This document shows, in pieces, positions 1-10,151 of a stretch of 64,000 nucleotides of DNA (position 1 is the first letter of the stretch; every line of letters starts with the position of its first letter). The DNA is taken from positions 3,038,001 through 3,102,000 of the forward strand of contig JAHQRK010000004.1 of the NCBI GenBank assembly GCA_019828595.1, given 5' to 3'. The notes under the pieces are model-generated. The model was not told the DNA's origin, ran no database searches, and saw nothing but the letters and a program-made list of their open reading frames with translations. Position numbers and translations under genes: made by a program. This stretch comes from Aphanomyces cochlioides (Eukaryota > Oomycota > Saprolegniomycetes > Saprolegniales > Verrucalvaceae).

Positions 1-492
1 AATTCAGCGAAGACAGACGACTCGACCAGGGCAACCTCTGTTGTGTCGCCTATGCCTACGCAAGCATTGCCAAAACCCCAAAAGCAAGAGGCAAACCCTC
101 TCAAGCGTGAAAGTGATTCGAAGGTTGACAACACAGCTCAAAAAAGAACCCGGATAGAGCCACTTGACACCAAGTTGGCTTCGCTGAAATTGGCCAAAAA
201 GACGGACGAGCTCAATAGCTCAAATGATGGACCTAAACCTTTATCCAAGAGTGCCCTCGCAGAAATTTTTCGTCACCGAGTGCGAGAGCAGCAACTCTCA
301 CCATTGCCCCCGAAGCAACCACAAACCCAGAGATGTTTCCCTCACGAAATGAACCCTCTCCGAAAACAAGTCCGAAATGCTAACTTGATGTATATGCAAC
401 AACAAGATGCGTACCTGCGCGACAGCATTCAAAGATGGACAGCGATACAACAAAATTTTGTGAAGGATATCAAGTCAGTGGTGCTTTTGTAG
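1..492 (+). CDS. 3' end of an unidentified protein-coding gene (partial)
   Basis: A frame is open from the first base of the window to a TAG at 490-492, so this is the C-terminal part (about 163 codons) of a gene that starts outside. The visible part is hydrophilic: rich in Pro, Lys, Gln and Ser, with a basic stretch (KKT, KRTR) near the beginning and a more helical, Gln-rich end that includes the run YMQQQDAYLRDSIQRW. No family is recognised. It converges on the phosphatase gene on the other strand; 145 bp separate the two stop codons. An in-frame GTG at 43 and ATG at 52 exist, but nothing marks them as starts. It could be a nuclear or scaffold protein; that is a guess from composition only. 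Confidence 0.55.
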   Translation, partial: NSAKTDDSTRATSVVSPMPTQALPKPQKQEANPLKRESDSKVDNTAQKRTRIEPLDTKLASLKLAKKTDELNSSNDGPKPLSKSALAEIFRHRVREQQLSPLPPKQPQTQRCFPHEMNPLRKQVRNANLMYMQQQDAYLRDSIQRWTAIQQNFVKDIKSVVLL

Positions 493-637
493 CGTTGCGT
501 TGCCACCAAAATATGACTGTTAAATGTCCGAGTAAACGCAAGATTCCACGTAATCTGAATGAAATCATGTTGGCCTCACTTGGGTAGTGTTCAGGATTGA
601 ATGCACATGCTCAGAAACTCACGCCAATCACTTTGGT

Positions 638-2263
638 TTAAAGCTCGGCGGCATCTTTGGTCATGACAAATTCATCCACGACGGCACTTGTCGCGGTGTC
701 GATAAATTGCCACTTGAGATGCGTTCGATTGCCATAGACAGTCGAGATGCCGTAGACTGTGTTGTTCCAGACGACATTCCACTCTGGCACTTGTTCTTCG
801 CCCAAGTATGGAGTTAAGTCTTCAATATTGCCAGCAGCACCGGTGAGGATGTACACTGGAGCTTTGGGGTTATGGTACACCGAGGCATCAGGAGAAACAC
901 CATCGCGAACAGATTTGCCATGAGCAATCGGCAGTTGGCGCTCATATGAATGGACGTGGCCCATCAGAACTGCATCAACTTTGTACCTACGAACGATTGT
1001 CAAGAGAGTTCATGAGATGGCCCGTACTTCAGGAAAAGGTCTTCAAATGCCTTTTGGATGGCGACAGTGACATTGTGGACTCGAGGCAATCGGCCATATG
1101 TCGTATCTTCCATGAAGACGCTGTACAGAGGTCGATGCGTGCCTACAAAGATCCATGGAAACATGTCACGGCGAGCATGGGCAGCCGCAAGAGCTTCATT
1201 CAGCCATTTCACTTGATTGCCAAAGCCACCGTTATGATGGGTGCCCGTTTGTTCGTCACGGATAGCCCCGTCAAAGTCAGTCTCCGAGTTGATGCTACAA
1301 GGCAACGTTCAGAGCTCAATGGGAGATAGTCAAAACCTGATGAACTGCACTGGCCCATGCGTCCAACTGAACCACATATTGAGTGCGCCATTCGATTCAT
1401 TTGATGGCATTCGAAAGCGCGCATTGTACGCTGAAAAGTTGCCCAAGTGATCTTTCTTGAAAGTCGATCGCAAGCACGCTGGGGAATAGCACTCTGCCTC
1501 GTGGTTTCCCACCGTGACCATGTACGGGACTTTCGACATGACAGGAGACATGAAGGTCATAAACTTGTTCAAGACTTCCTCGTACGTGAATGCATTTGGA
1601 TCCACGTCAGGGTGTTCAAATGCATCATCAGCATAAGAAATGTCCCCAATGTGCCAAATCAACTCGACACCGTCGAGAGCTGGCGAATTCAAGTATTCAA
1701 TACTCGATTCACTCTTCAGGACGCCCATGTCGCCGTAGATGACGGTATTGAAAGCATCGACTGTTCCATCACTTGCTGTCTTAAAAACATTGCGCGTTGA
1801 CGACGTGGCCAGCGAGTCGTCCTAGAACTCAAGTGAGGTTTGTTCGGCAATGGCAAGTAACCTGGCTTCCAATGACGTAGACATATTCAGTCTGGGGCGT
1901 CAAACCAGAGATAACTGCATGGTGGTTGTATAGCTCGTAGTCGTCCTCGGCGTAGTAAACGTTCGTTGTAGCTGGCACAACGTTCATTGCATCAAGTGAT
2001 ACATTGCCGTTTGAGGCTCGAGTATACCATACTTGCGGAGCCGAAACGCGAGATTTCGTTGCCCATGACACTGTCATGCCAGTACCAGCTTCATGCCCTG
2101 CGAATGCCAAGTGAACCTGTTCTGGGATACCACTCGATTCCAAATTGACGGGAACTATATGACGGTAAGCAAGCTGCTCAAAAACTTCATGTGGCGCGGC
2201 GATCTTTGCGCAGAGGTATAGAATAGACCACGCAGCGGATGACAAGCTGAAGACACGATTCAT
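638..2263 (-). CDS. Purple acid phosphatase, secreted, four exons
   Basis: Metallophosphoesterase of the purple acid phosphatase family, which hydrolyses phosphate monoesters with a two-metal centre. I join exons 1862-2263, 1337-1821, 1028-1294 and 638-986; the introns are 40, 42 and 41 nt, all GT..AG, and the joined frame gives 500 residues. All five metal-binding blocks are present in order: GDMG, GDISYAD, GNHE, VGTH and GHVHSYER. The Fn3-like N-terminal domain (HLAFAG...MTVSW) comes before them. The ATG at 2263 starts a short hydrophobic leader (MNRVFSLSSAAWSILYLCAK), so export is likely, as for family members that scavenge phosphate outside the cell. Without splicing the gene looks broken into four frames; each break is solved by one small intron, so I regard it as intact. 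Confidence 0.9.
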
Positions 2264-2362
2264 GGAGAAAAATCTTGTCAACGTCAAGGACGGACGAGAT
2301 ACCAGATGGTGAAGATTCGATTGGATAATACCATATGGAAATTCAGTTGAGAATTTGTCGAA

Positions 2363-2858
2363 TGAATCTGGCACGATTCTCCAACATGTTCGACGACAAC
2401 GATCAGGACGCGCCTCGGGAAGGAATAGCCGACAAAATGTCAAGCATGGCGTGGAAGGTATCGATCAGTCGACTGCTAATAGCACTTTGCAGTCGTGTAC
2501 CAATTCAATTATCCATGCAATGACCAATGTACGGGGAGTTCGTCCAGACAATATTGCCCCACAACATTCCTATCATGGGGGAAGTGGCCCCTTCATCACA
2601 GTTGACATTTCAAGGGTCTCACAGGAAGTACTTGTACATGCATTGCTTGGACTCGAGTGAAGAGAGAAAGGGGATATCGAACAATGATTAGGATAGAATA
2701 AATACGTGAATCTATCGACAAAAGCCAGTATCAACACCCTCGAGGAAACCTTCGAGAAACTTGGCTGTCACTGCCGTGTAGTTCATAACGTCGGCAATGT
2801 TCATCTCGTCGAGCCTTCCAGATTGGCTTGGAGAAATTCAAACAATTCCTTCTCTTTC
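2363..2858. repeat. Segmental duplicate A of the RBR-gene 3' flank
   Basis: This stretch matches 13052-13665 almost base for base, starting at the shared TGAATC(T/A)GGCACGATT. It has lost about 81 nt after 2630 and about 37 nt near 2818. The copy at 13 kb lies across the stop codon of the intact RBR ligase gene, so the copy here carries the last codons of that gene plus downstream flank. It lies immediately upstream of the NmrA-like pseudogene. No functional gene is seen in it. Confidence 0.85.
2702..2858 (-). pseudogene. Fragment of an RBR E3 ligase C-terminus
   Basis: Read on the minus strand, the segment encodes the C-terminal residues of the RBR protein (for example LDEMNIADVMNYTAVTAKFL followed by the terminal GFCR and stop), with a short deletion inside. 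All RING and IBR modules are missing and there is no start. It is a dead fragment carried by the duplicated block. The intact gene is at 13482-14882. Confidence 0.8.
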
Positions 2859-2997
2859 TATGACAGACTGTCGATATTCGCCTGATTGGTCCGATTCGAT
2901 CGTCCTTTCGACCAACAGGTGTCTTCTATTCAATTTGCGCATTTTGTTCAAGCAGACTGCACTTTACCAGCAAATACAACCAACATATCCATCTCAG

Positions 2998-3773
2998 CAA
3001 GCTCGTCGTCCACCACACTTGCTCACCACACTCGCCACCAGTCCCGACCGCATCGTTGCTGGCACCCGCGACCCCACGAAATGGCCAACAAAGGTGTCCA
3101 AGTGCGTAAGGTTGACTTCAAGGATATCCAGACGGTCACCGCCGATGCGGCGGGTGTGGATCGCGTCTTGTTGATCAGTGTGGAAGATATCGTGGGAGAC
3201 GACGGTGTTTAAAACGCCGCCGTCGACGCCTTCGCCAAGGCCGGGGTCAAGCACATTGAATACACGTCGCTTCAAGGTCTCGAGAAGTCCTTGTTCGCGG
3301 ACAAGGCCAAGCACGCATTGACGGGAGCAGCCATCAAGTCCAGCAACATTCCTTACACGATCCTCCGCAATGGTCTCTACTTCGATAACAACATCGGCCC
3401 GCTTGCTGGCACATTGAAGACCGGTCAGTGGTTCAGCGCGGCGAACGATGTCAAGGTGTCCTTGATCACGCGTGCGGCTGCGTATGCTCTTGCGAGCGAC
3501 AACACAGATGTTGTCACGTACGAATTGACGGGCCCAGAGGCATTGACTTTTGATTAGATCGTCGCGCAGATCAGCGAGACGGTGGAGAAGCCGATCCAGG
3601 TCGTTCATGTGTCAGCGGCTGATCTGTCCAAAGGCATTGCCGTTGCCGCCGGCCTTCCAGCTTTCATCGCCGATGCCTTGGCTTCTCTGGACCATGAGAA
3701 GCTGACGGGGGTCAATGCGCGTACCCACCGCGAATGGCTTGAAGCCAACAAGAACTTCCTTAAGACGCTTTAG
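2998..3773 (+). pseudogene. NmrA-like NAD(P)-binding oxidoreductase pseudogene 1
   Basis: The translation resembles the NmrA-like / QorB-type group of atypical short-chain dehydrogenases: DRIVAGTRDPTK, then VQVRKVDFKD, AGVDRVLLIS, SNIPYTILRNGLYFDN and the end HREWLEANKNFLKTL. From about 3083 to the TAG at 3771 the frame is constant but interrupted by TAA at 3210-3212 and TAG at 3555-3557, each a simple nonsense change inside otherwise well-kept sequence. Upstream the frame shifts at about 3083 and again near 3010, and the N-terminal Rossmann glycine motif is not found. I call it a recent pseudogene. A second, worse copy lies at 11309-11950 on the other strand. Neither stop can be removed by a plausible 40-nt intron. 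Confidence 0.85.
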
Positions 3774-3777
3774 GACG

Positions 3778-4287
3778 TCAGAGTCTGTTGGTTGATCGAA
3801 AATATTGATCTAAGCACGACCTGTTCATACCTGTAAACTCTACGATATGTGTTTCCGCATCTTGTAGGTGGTGTAGCAAGGCTGTGAACGCCTCCATCCT
3901 GCTGCTCTCAGTGGCTTGTCGAGATGCTTCTAGTTTGATATCCTCGCGATAGACTATCACTTTCCTCGCTGCATGATGACAAGATTTGAGTACTTTGACG
4001 TGATCAACCAAGGCTAAAATGACGACGTTCTCCAACGGGACTGGGAATGACCATCCTCTGATGGAAATAAATAAATGACAGACTCCATCCGATTTAAAGG
4101 CATTTACAATGAAAGTTTGTGGCTGGCCGTCTTCCACGTAGTTGCCACTGTATGCTTCAAGCAGTGCCGTGGTAGAAGAAGCGATTCTTGCCCTGAAGAA
4201 TGCATAGTTTGTATTCTCGATTCTGTTCCCCGTCCCAGAGGACGGCCAGTCACGAACTTTCATTTTCAATTTCTCCATGGCCCGCAC
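3778..4287 (-). CDS. Hypothetical protein, 169 codons
   Basis: An open frame with a protein-like composition (for example VVILALVDHVKVLKSCHH and EAFTALLHHLQDAETHIVEF) but no family I recognise. Near the 3' end a possible 46-nt GT..AG intron (GTATGA..CAACAG) would carry the frame on into the antisense of the NmrA-like pseudogene, so the stop is uncertain. The first 210 nt overlap, head on, the frame-broken gene on the plus strand. It could be a real small gene or a chance frame in a decaying region. Confidence 0.3.
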   Translation of the reverse strand: MRAMEKLKMKVRDWPSSGTGNRIENTNYAFFRARIASSTTALLEAYSGNYVEDGQPQTFIVNAFKSDGVCHLFISIRGWSFPVPLENVVILALVDHVKVLKSCHHAARKVIVYREDIKLEASRQATESSRMEAFTALLHHLQDAETHIVEFTGMNRSCLDQYFRSTNRL

Positions 4288-4943
4288 AGTGGAAGAGCTG
4301 GAAAGACAAAGAAACTGCTCGAAGAAAAATCAAAGTGCAAGAAGATCGCAAAAAAGCCACCAGTATCGCAAACAACGATGAACACGAAGCGTCGCCCATG
4401 CACGTGTCAATGGACCCCACCACCAGCTCGAGTTGTCCCTGGACGTTCAATTCCCAAAAAAGTCATCCAACTCACAAGGAGCATGTCCCTGGCGAGGGGA
4501 TGTGTATTCTGCGCATCGACAGCGTGGATTCCCCCGCGTGGAAAGTGTACATTGACTGGGTGTCCATTCCTGGTAAAGGACATCCCTTGGCCATGGCACC
4601 TTATTATCCTTGGCAGTTTGATCTTCAACCGTCCAACGACAAAACTCTCAGTGTCATCGACGAAGCGGGCAGTATCGTCAATCAGTTTGCAACTCTCGAG
4701 CTGGACGACTTCCAAGACAGCCTTTCGAATCTTCTATCGAACATGGCGCGTCTACCGGCACCCGTTTGTATCCTCAACATCGAAGTTGCGCACGCAGCGA
4801 TTCCTCTCCTGCCGCGCGCGATCTCTAACCCGGGAGAAACGTTCCCAACAATTGATCGACTACAACATGGAACCTATATCAGCCATTTTGAAAGCTCTTG
4901 GAGCAATGGAGTGGTTCTCGTACCGATTTTTCGATCGACGTAA
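4277..4943 (+). pseudogene. Unknown family, copy A, frame disrupted
   Basis: Its C-terminal half (frame ending at 4943) is clearly homologous to 12005-12627: CILRIDSVDSPAWKVYIDW corresponds to SIVRVADVHSVAWQIYEEW, and RAISNPGETFPTIDRLQHG to QIISNPGPNFPIIHSLHRG. The N-terminal part that matches the other copy (a Lys-rich start, then RSIPKKVIQ against CAIPPKVVN) lies in a different frame, so the two parts are split by a frameshift near 4480 for which I see no intron. The protein would be about 200 residues, with a basic N-terminus and an alpha-helical C-terminal half. No known domain is recognised. Both copies are next to an NmrA-like pseudogene. Confidence 0.55.
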
Positions 4944-5061
4944 TGTCACCGCAACGTCAGTCAGGTATGCGCCATTCCCCTCGGCAAGTATCTACTATTT
5001 CGCCATGGTGTTGAGTAGTATGCTTATCTTGATATACCGGTAGTATACTGAATGTTGACTA

Positions 5062-5514
5062 CCGTATTTCCTGTAAGGTTGTCACCACTATTTTTCCCAT
5101 TGAGTTGTTACCACTGATATAATTATTTAAATGATTCATACAAATTTATAGTATACATTTATAATACATTCTGATGAAATTTTTCGGAGTTCCCCTTGAG
5201 TTGTCACCAGTCAGATCTTATTGGAAGAAATGCAATGGTTCAATTAGATACCAGGGCATAAATTTATCGTGTTCATGCGTTGCAGTCGGCAAACCTGGAC
5301 CCAAATGAGCGTTGAAGGTTTTCATTCTCCCAAACTGGAGTCAGCCACTCGTAAAGTCGACATACGACTGCGAGGTGTTCTTGATAATAATATGATTGGT
5401 AGATAAGTCTAATTTTTACCCAATCAAATGTACCTTATTTTGATATCTGATTTCCTTTGGACTTGTCACCATTTTTGACAATCATTCGTGGTGACAACCT
5501 TACGGGAAATACGG
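5062..5514. mobile_element. MITE with 27-bp inverted ends and TA target duplication
   Basis: The left end at 5062 (CCGTATTTCCTGTAAGG, continuing to TTGTCACCAC at 5088) is repeated inverted at 5488-5514 with a single mismatch. The 453-bp element is flanked by TA at 5060-5061 and 5515-5516, as in Tc1/mariner-type insertions. There is no coding capacity. The motif TTGT(C/T)ACCA recurs inside both ends and the middle (near 5080, 5107, 5200, 5464 and, inverted, 5491) and once just outside (5561), as would be expected for transposase-binding subterminal repeats. The inside is AT-rich. The ends differ from those of the mariner at 6579-8673. Confidence 0.8.
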
Positions 5515-5516
5515 TA

Positions 5517-6576
5517 TAATATAATACCAGTAGTTCTGATCCGCACATCGACGCAATCTTGTCACCACAGATATTTTGTTTACGCATGCAACAATACTGA
5601 ATCGTCAGCCATGTGCACCAGAATTGTCGCCCACGATTTCACTACACTGCAGTTCACGTATGCGAAAACTATGTAGTTAAAAAAAAAAACGCGAAACGTC
5701 ATCATCAGCCATGTGCACGTCGTCTCACTACCCTGAATATAAATATATGGGCCGGACTCTCCAGAGAGCTGGCTCCACTTGCACAAAATCCAGAATCCAT
5801 GCTGTGGCAAATCGATCGTTCATCATTTCACCCCAGTATGGATTGCAAATTTCGTGTATGGAGAACCAGCTCTTGGTATTTCAGCCTTGATTATCCTAGA
5901 GAGGTTTTTCCCGTGATATGTGTTCTATTGTGGCATCCTTTCATTGAAGAACACTTGGAGCAATCGAGTAGACATGACCTCGATGTTGTGCTATCGCACT
6001 GGGGTCGGGTTTGCGGGGCATCACCACGTTAAACGTTTGACCAGTCCCCGACTCGTTCTGTCTGGCAACCCATCCATGTTCGCCAGGAGCTCATCACTAA
6101 TGGAGGAGAGACCGTGTGGTGCCGCTTGAGTGTGGTCATAATTCATTCATCTTGTCATGTTTGGCCAGATTCGCCTTCAAGAACGGACTCCGACTTGGAC
6201 TGAAACACCAGACATTCTCATTGCCTCTTGTACACACGGGCTAAGCTTGAGACTCATGTATCAAAGTTGAATATGGCAGCGTCTTGGTGGAGTGGATATG
6301 CTTCGTGGTCAAGTTACCCGTCGATCATGGCATGATACTAGAGAAGCTTTCGAGGCAGTCTTCCTTGATGCACTTGACATAGTCTCGTGCTGTGCTTGAA
6401 ATTAATCCGAGAAGGCTGTAGTTTCACTTAACATTCAATGCCTTTTGTAAGGGCAATCAACGAGCGCGTCTTGTTTGCCTTTGTCGTCCTTGCATCCCGA
6501 CGATGCTACAATCGGATTAGCCAAATAATATCCAATGAGGATAGACTATGAACATTTCGATGGTATTAATAGTACA
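5517..6576. other. Spacer between MITE and mariner; no gene recognised
   Basis: About 1 kb with only short frames, the longest 139 codons (5613-6032), which shows no domain I recognise. One more TTGTCACCA motif lies at 5561, and a 15-nt phrase (CAGCCATGTGCAC with its flank) occurs twice, near 5606 and 5705. I see no RNA gene or long repeat. Confidence 0.5.
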
Positions 6577-6578
6577 TA

Positions 6579-6607
6579 CTCCCTCCGTCCCACAAAAATG
6601 GAGCGAG
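6579..6607. repeat. Left terminal inverted repeat of the mariner
   Basis: Bases CTCCCTCCGTCCCACAAAAA, then TGGAGCGAG. It pairs with 8645-8673, with two mismatches in the inner five bases. Confidence 0.9.
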
Positions 6608-6871
6608 TTTCGGGAGGGTTTACATGACAAACTATAATATTTCTTCAAAACCATCAAACGAAAAAATCACCCATCCTTGCTCGTAAATCCACGATCTGAT
6701 TGGATAATCGAACAAAGCGCGCCCAAAGCTTCTGATTGATGCGAGCAAAGCGGGAAAACGTTCATCAACACCGATGAAATGGCCAGTCAAAAAGTTGATA
6801 CAAAACTTAATATAAAACATTCACTCTTTCACTTTAGTGACAAACATTTCTATGTATCGACACCATTGACG

Positions 6872-8378
6872 ATGGGAACAGGAAGACGAGACCTAACGAA
6901 TGAAGAGCGCGATGCAATCCTGAGGGAAGTTCTTCTGGAAAGCAAAAATGGCTACATGGCAAGGCTTCCAAAAGGATTTAGCCAGGTATTGGCATCGAAA
7001 TATGGCTGCCATCAAAGCACAATTCGAAAAGTTTTGGCTCGAGCAAAACAGCAAGGCGTTGCTGATGGCAACATGAGAGTGTCAGTGTCAAACATGAAGT
7101 GTAGTCGTGTGGGACGTAAGAAAGCCTTCACAGCTGAGCAGGTTAAGGAAAAGATATTGCGTGTACCTATTGCTGAGCGAACAAACCTAAGGCTAATCGC
7201 GGAGAAGACAGGTAAATCGGTTGATTTGAGTCTCTCAAGTTATGTTAGGAATAAGCCGCGGTTCACTTCATCGCTATCTAGAGCAAGGAATCTTTAGAGC
7301 TCACACCAACGCGATAAAGCCCAGCCTGACAGAAGCAAACAAGTATATGCGTATGCAGTTTGCCTTGCGGTTTGTAAAATCCAACTTCGAGCTACGCGAT
7401 ATGCATGAGTACGTCCATTTAGACGAAAAATGGTTCTACCTGACAAGGGAGACGAAAACCTACTATCTTATACCGGGGGAAAGGGAGCCAGAGCGTAGGT
7501 GTAAGAGCAAACGGTTCATCACAAAGGTGATGTTCTTGAGTGCGGTAGCGCGGCCAAGATATATTGAAGACTCTGGTCAATGGTGGGATGGAAAGATTGG
7601 GACCTGGCCGTTTGTGCAAGAAGAACCAGCGAAGCGAAGTAGTGCCAATCGACCTGCCGGCTCCATCGAACTGAAAACTCTCAGTGTCACAAAAGAACTT
7701 TACCGCTCGTACCTCATTGACAAAGTCCTCCTATCAATCGTGACCAAGTGGCCAACACGCGAGCGCACAGTTCTCTTGCAACATGACAATGCCCGCTCTC
7801 ATGTCTCCATCAATGATGCTGAATTGACGAGGGTCTTCAATGCCTACAAGACAAGTGGTTGGAACTTCTCCCTGGCGCCGCAGCCCCCAAACTCACCCGA
7901 TACCAACATCCTAGACCTTGGTTTCTTCGCCGCGCTGCAGTCGCTCCAGCATCGGAAGCGAGCACACTCAATTCAAGGACTGATCGACAACGTCTTGTGC
8001 GCTTATGATGAATACCCATATGAGAGACTGAATCACACGTTCATTACTTTACAAAGCTGCCTACTGGAAACGATGAAGTGTTTCGGCGACAACACGTACA
8101 AGATACCCCACCTTTCGAAAGAAATGCAATCTCGACTTGGCCGCCTCCCGACAAGCCTAATGGTCCCTGCAGAGGTGTTCCGAGCTGCCACTGCAAAGCT
8201 GTGCGATGCCGACTGCGAGAAACTGGAGCAGGAACTAGCAAATGAGGTGAGCGAGGCGCGAATCGTCGACGAATTGGCCAACCTTCTTGAAGAAATCGCC
8301 TTGAATGATGAGTCCAGTGAAGACATGATGTCCGCCTTGGCTGAATCTGGAGTAGATGTCATTTGCATGAATGAATAG
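6872..8378 (+). CDS. Mariner-like transposase, plant MLE type, one 37-nt intron
   Basis: DDE/D transposase of the Tc1/mariner superfamily, which cuts and pastes the surrounding element. Exons 6872-7211 and 7249-8378 give 489 residues; the 37-nt intron joins EKT-G to ISRGSLHRYL, restoring the second helix-turn-helix. An upstream in-frame ATG at 6779 would add 31 residues. The catalytic aspartates are visible in VHLDEKWFYL (about D172), LLQHDNARSH (about D293) and ILDLGFFAALQSLQ (about D336). The QPPNSPD and LDLGFF blocks are typical of plant mariner-like transposases. The spacing between the second and third Asp is 42 residues, against 39 usual for the plant group. The end is Glu- and Asp-rich. 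No inactivating change is seen. Confidence 0.88.
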
Positions 8379-8644
8379 AAGTATACTTACCGATCGTGGC
8401 ACTTGTAGATAGTGTGAAGTGTTGTGTGGCGCTGCAGGAGGGTTCTCGAGGTAAACCCCCCTCCTGAATCGTTTGGCGCTGTCAGAATTGGCCCCAGATG
8501 AGTTTCGGTTGTATTTGCGACACATATTTTGAGCAATATTATTGGCTAGATGTAACGTTACAACCTTTTAAAGCTTATCAACAATTATAAAGTTTCGTGG
8601 TCAGCGGTATTTTTATTCAAAGGAGGGGTTCGCCAATTTTCTGA

Positions 8645-8673
8645 TTCGTTCCATTTTTGTGGGACGGAGGGAG
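8645..8673. repeat. Right terminal inverted repeat of the mariner
   Basis: The inverse of the left end (TTTTTGTGGGACGGAGGGAG at the border), followed directly by the duplicated TA at 8674-8675. Confidence 0.9.
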
Positions 8674-8882
8674 TAATATATAGACACGACAGCAAACCGA
8701 CAAATTTCGGACCTGTGATTGGACAAGCGACAATTTCAATTTTTTCTATTGGACAAAACTACTCTTTCAAAAACCATTGGTCGTTCTTGTTGTCGCAGCA
8801 GCAACATATCTTAACATTTAACATATCTTCAATTTAATTGGCCAATATTATATAGTAGTCTCGTTTCCACTCTTGTTTCGAA

Positions 8883-10151
8883 ATGGACGGTGGCCCCACG
8901 AAGCAAACCATCCAGGAGTCTTTTCTTGGTGCGTCCACGAGGCGTACTTACAGAACATATCAGCAGCAGTTCTTGGTATTCCTGCATGAAGCTGACCAAG
9001 AAACGGATCCTCGCACAGCCACCAGTGAGGATTGCACCGATTTTCTCCACCACCTGTTCTTGCTCGGGAGAAAAGCAAGAACGATCGATTGCGCCAAAAC
9101 AGCCATGGTTGCATATTTCAAACAGGCAAATGTAGTTCCAAATCCAGCCCAAGCCGTGGAAACTAAGCAATATGTCGTGGAACTACAGAAATACAGCAGG
9201 CAAAACAATCTCGACGTCGAAAAAAAGGCACACCCTCTGAGTGTTCACGAACTCTCCCTTCTGATGAACAACTTTGGAGACTTAAACCCGTTTCTCGGCG
9301 CAATGTTTCGATTTTTGTTCTCTGTTTGCTATTTGGGATGCTTTCGAATCAGCGAAGTTCTTTCTTTAAAATGGTGTGATTTGTCGCGAGCTGAATCCGA
9401 GACAGACTCATACGTTTCTGTCCGTCTGAGATGGCACAAGAAAGCGAGTGTGGAAAAGGAATGCCAAGTTTACCACCTTGTCGACGAATTATCGTATCCT
9501 TGCTTGCGAGTTTGTGGATTTCATCAAGAATACGTGTCTTCTGTGAGGGCAAGTATAACCAGTATCTCTGACAATGGCTATGTGTTCCCTCAAGTTATCA
9601 ATCTTCAGTATGGTGGAATAAAAGTTTGTTGGGACAAAGCTATGGAACAAAACTTTTTGAGACGACAGCTCAATGATATTGTCGATCGTTGCCCTGGTTT
9701 GTCCACGAATATAACTTTGCACAGCATGAGACGTGGAGGTAGCTTCTATCGCGTGTTCGTGTCTCGCGAGAGACGATTTAACTTTCGAGAACTTATGGCT
9801 TGGTGTCGTTGGAGTGATGTCAAGACAATGTGTGAGTATCTCATCACCAAGAACATAAGCGATGAAATTGACCCTCGAAATCTACTCAGTAGGCCAAAGT
9901 CAACAGGCTCGGTGTTGTCCTCCGAAAATGCATGCTCTGTTACAGCAGAGGCAGTGGCCGAGTATGTTGTTAAGTTACTCCAGGAGCAAGCCGTCCTTCC
10001 TTCTGTAGCCAAGACATCACCTCCTGTCACCAAGCAAACTACTTTGAACTTGTATGTTGTGCCCAAGACCATTCCAACTGCAAGATCGGCAAAGGAGGCG
10101 GGCAGCAGTGGTTTTATGCGGACGTTGCATGCGGTCGGCCTTGTGCGTTGA
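8883..10151 (+). CDS. Crypton tyrosine recombinase, C-terminal frameshift
   Basis: The 422-residue frame has an N-terminal SAM-like part (residues 15-110) and a tyrosine recombinase domain. The catalytic set is visible: Arg155 in FRISEVLSLKW, His280 and Arg283 in LHSMRRGGSF, Trp310 and Tyr319 in MCEYL. The Arg..HxxR..Tyr order with LHSMRRGG is characteristic of Crypton elements. The frame ends soon after ARSAKEA. In the next frame, from about 10096 to 10336, the sequence continues convincingly (QQWFYADV, ALKDFTKAM, KKYSERQTIAAAFSKF). A single-base indel at about 10090-10100 has therefore probably removed the normal tail of about 75 residues; no GT..AG intron explains it. The core may still fold, but the element is probably damaged. 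Confidence 0.82.
   Translation: MDGGPTKQTIQESFLGASTRRTYRTYQQQFLVFLHEADQETDPRTATSEDCTDFLHHLFLLGRKARTIDCAKTAMVAYFKQANVVPNPAQAVETKQYVVELQKYSRQNNLDVEKKAHPLSVHELSLLMNNFGDLNPFLGAMFRFLFSVCYLGCFRISEVLSLKWCDLSRAESETDSYVSVRLRWHKKASVEKECQVYHLVDELSYPCLRVCGFHQEYVSSVRASITSISDNGYVFPQVINLQYGGIKVCWDKAMEQNFLRRQLNDIVDRCPGLSTNITLHSMRRGGSFYRVFVSRERRFNFRELMAWCRWSDVKTMCEYLITKNISDEIDPRNLLSRPKSTGSVLSSENACSVTAEAVAEYVVKLLQEQAVLPSVAKTSPPVTKQTTLNLYVVPKTIPTARSAKEAGSSGFMRTLHAVGLVR

Larger units (their letters stand above)
6579..8673 (+). mobile_element. Autonomous mariner/Stowaway-type transposon
   Basis: The element starts with CTCCCTCCGTCCCACAAAAA and ends with its inverse. The first 24 bp are identical and the first 29 have two mismatches. 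It is flanked by TA on both sides (6577-6578 and 8674-8675) and is 2,095 bp long. CTCCCTCCGT is the terminal core known for plant Stowaway MITEs and their mariner relatives. Inside is one spliced transposase gene with no stop or frameshift, so the copy may be autonomous. Perfect target sites, ends and frame suggest a young insertion. Confidence 0.9.

Noticed and set aside
638..2263. Phosphatase region as a frameshifted pseudogene
   Set aside because: Each frame break is solved by a 40-42-nt GT..AG intron and all metal-binding motifs are intact after joining.
4075..5043. Open frame of 322 codons on the plus strand
   Set aside because: Only its middle matches the unknown family; the homologous C-terminus lies in another frame ending at 4943. 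It was used only to locate the frameshift.
5613..6032. Open frame of 139 codons after the MITE
   Set aside because: No recognisable motif of any transposase or cellular family; kept as spacer.
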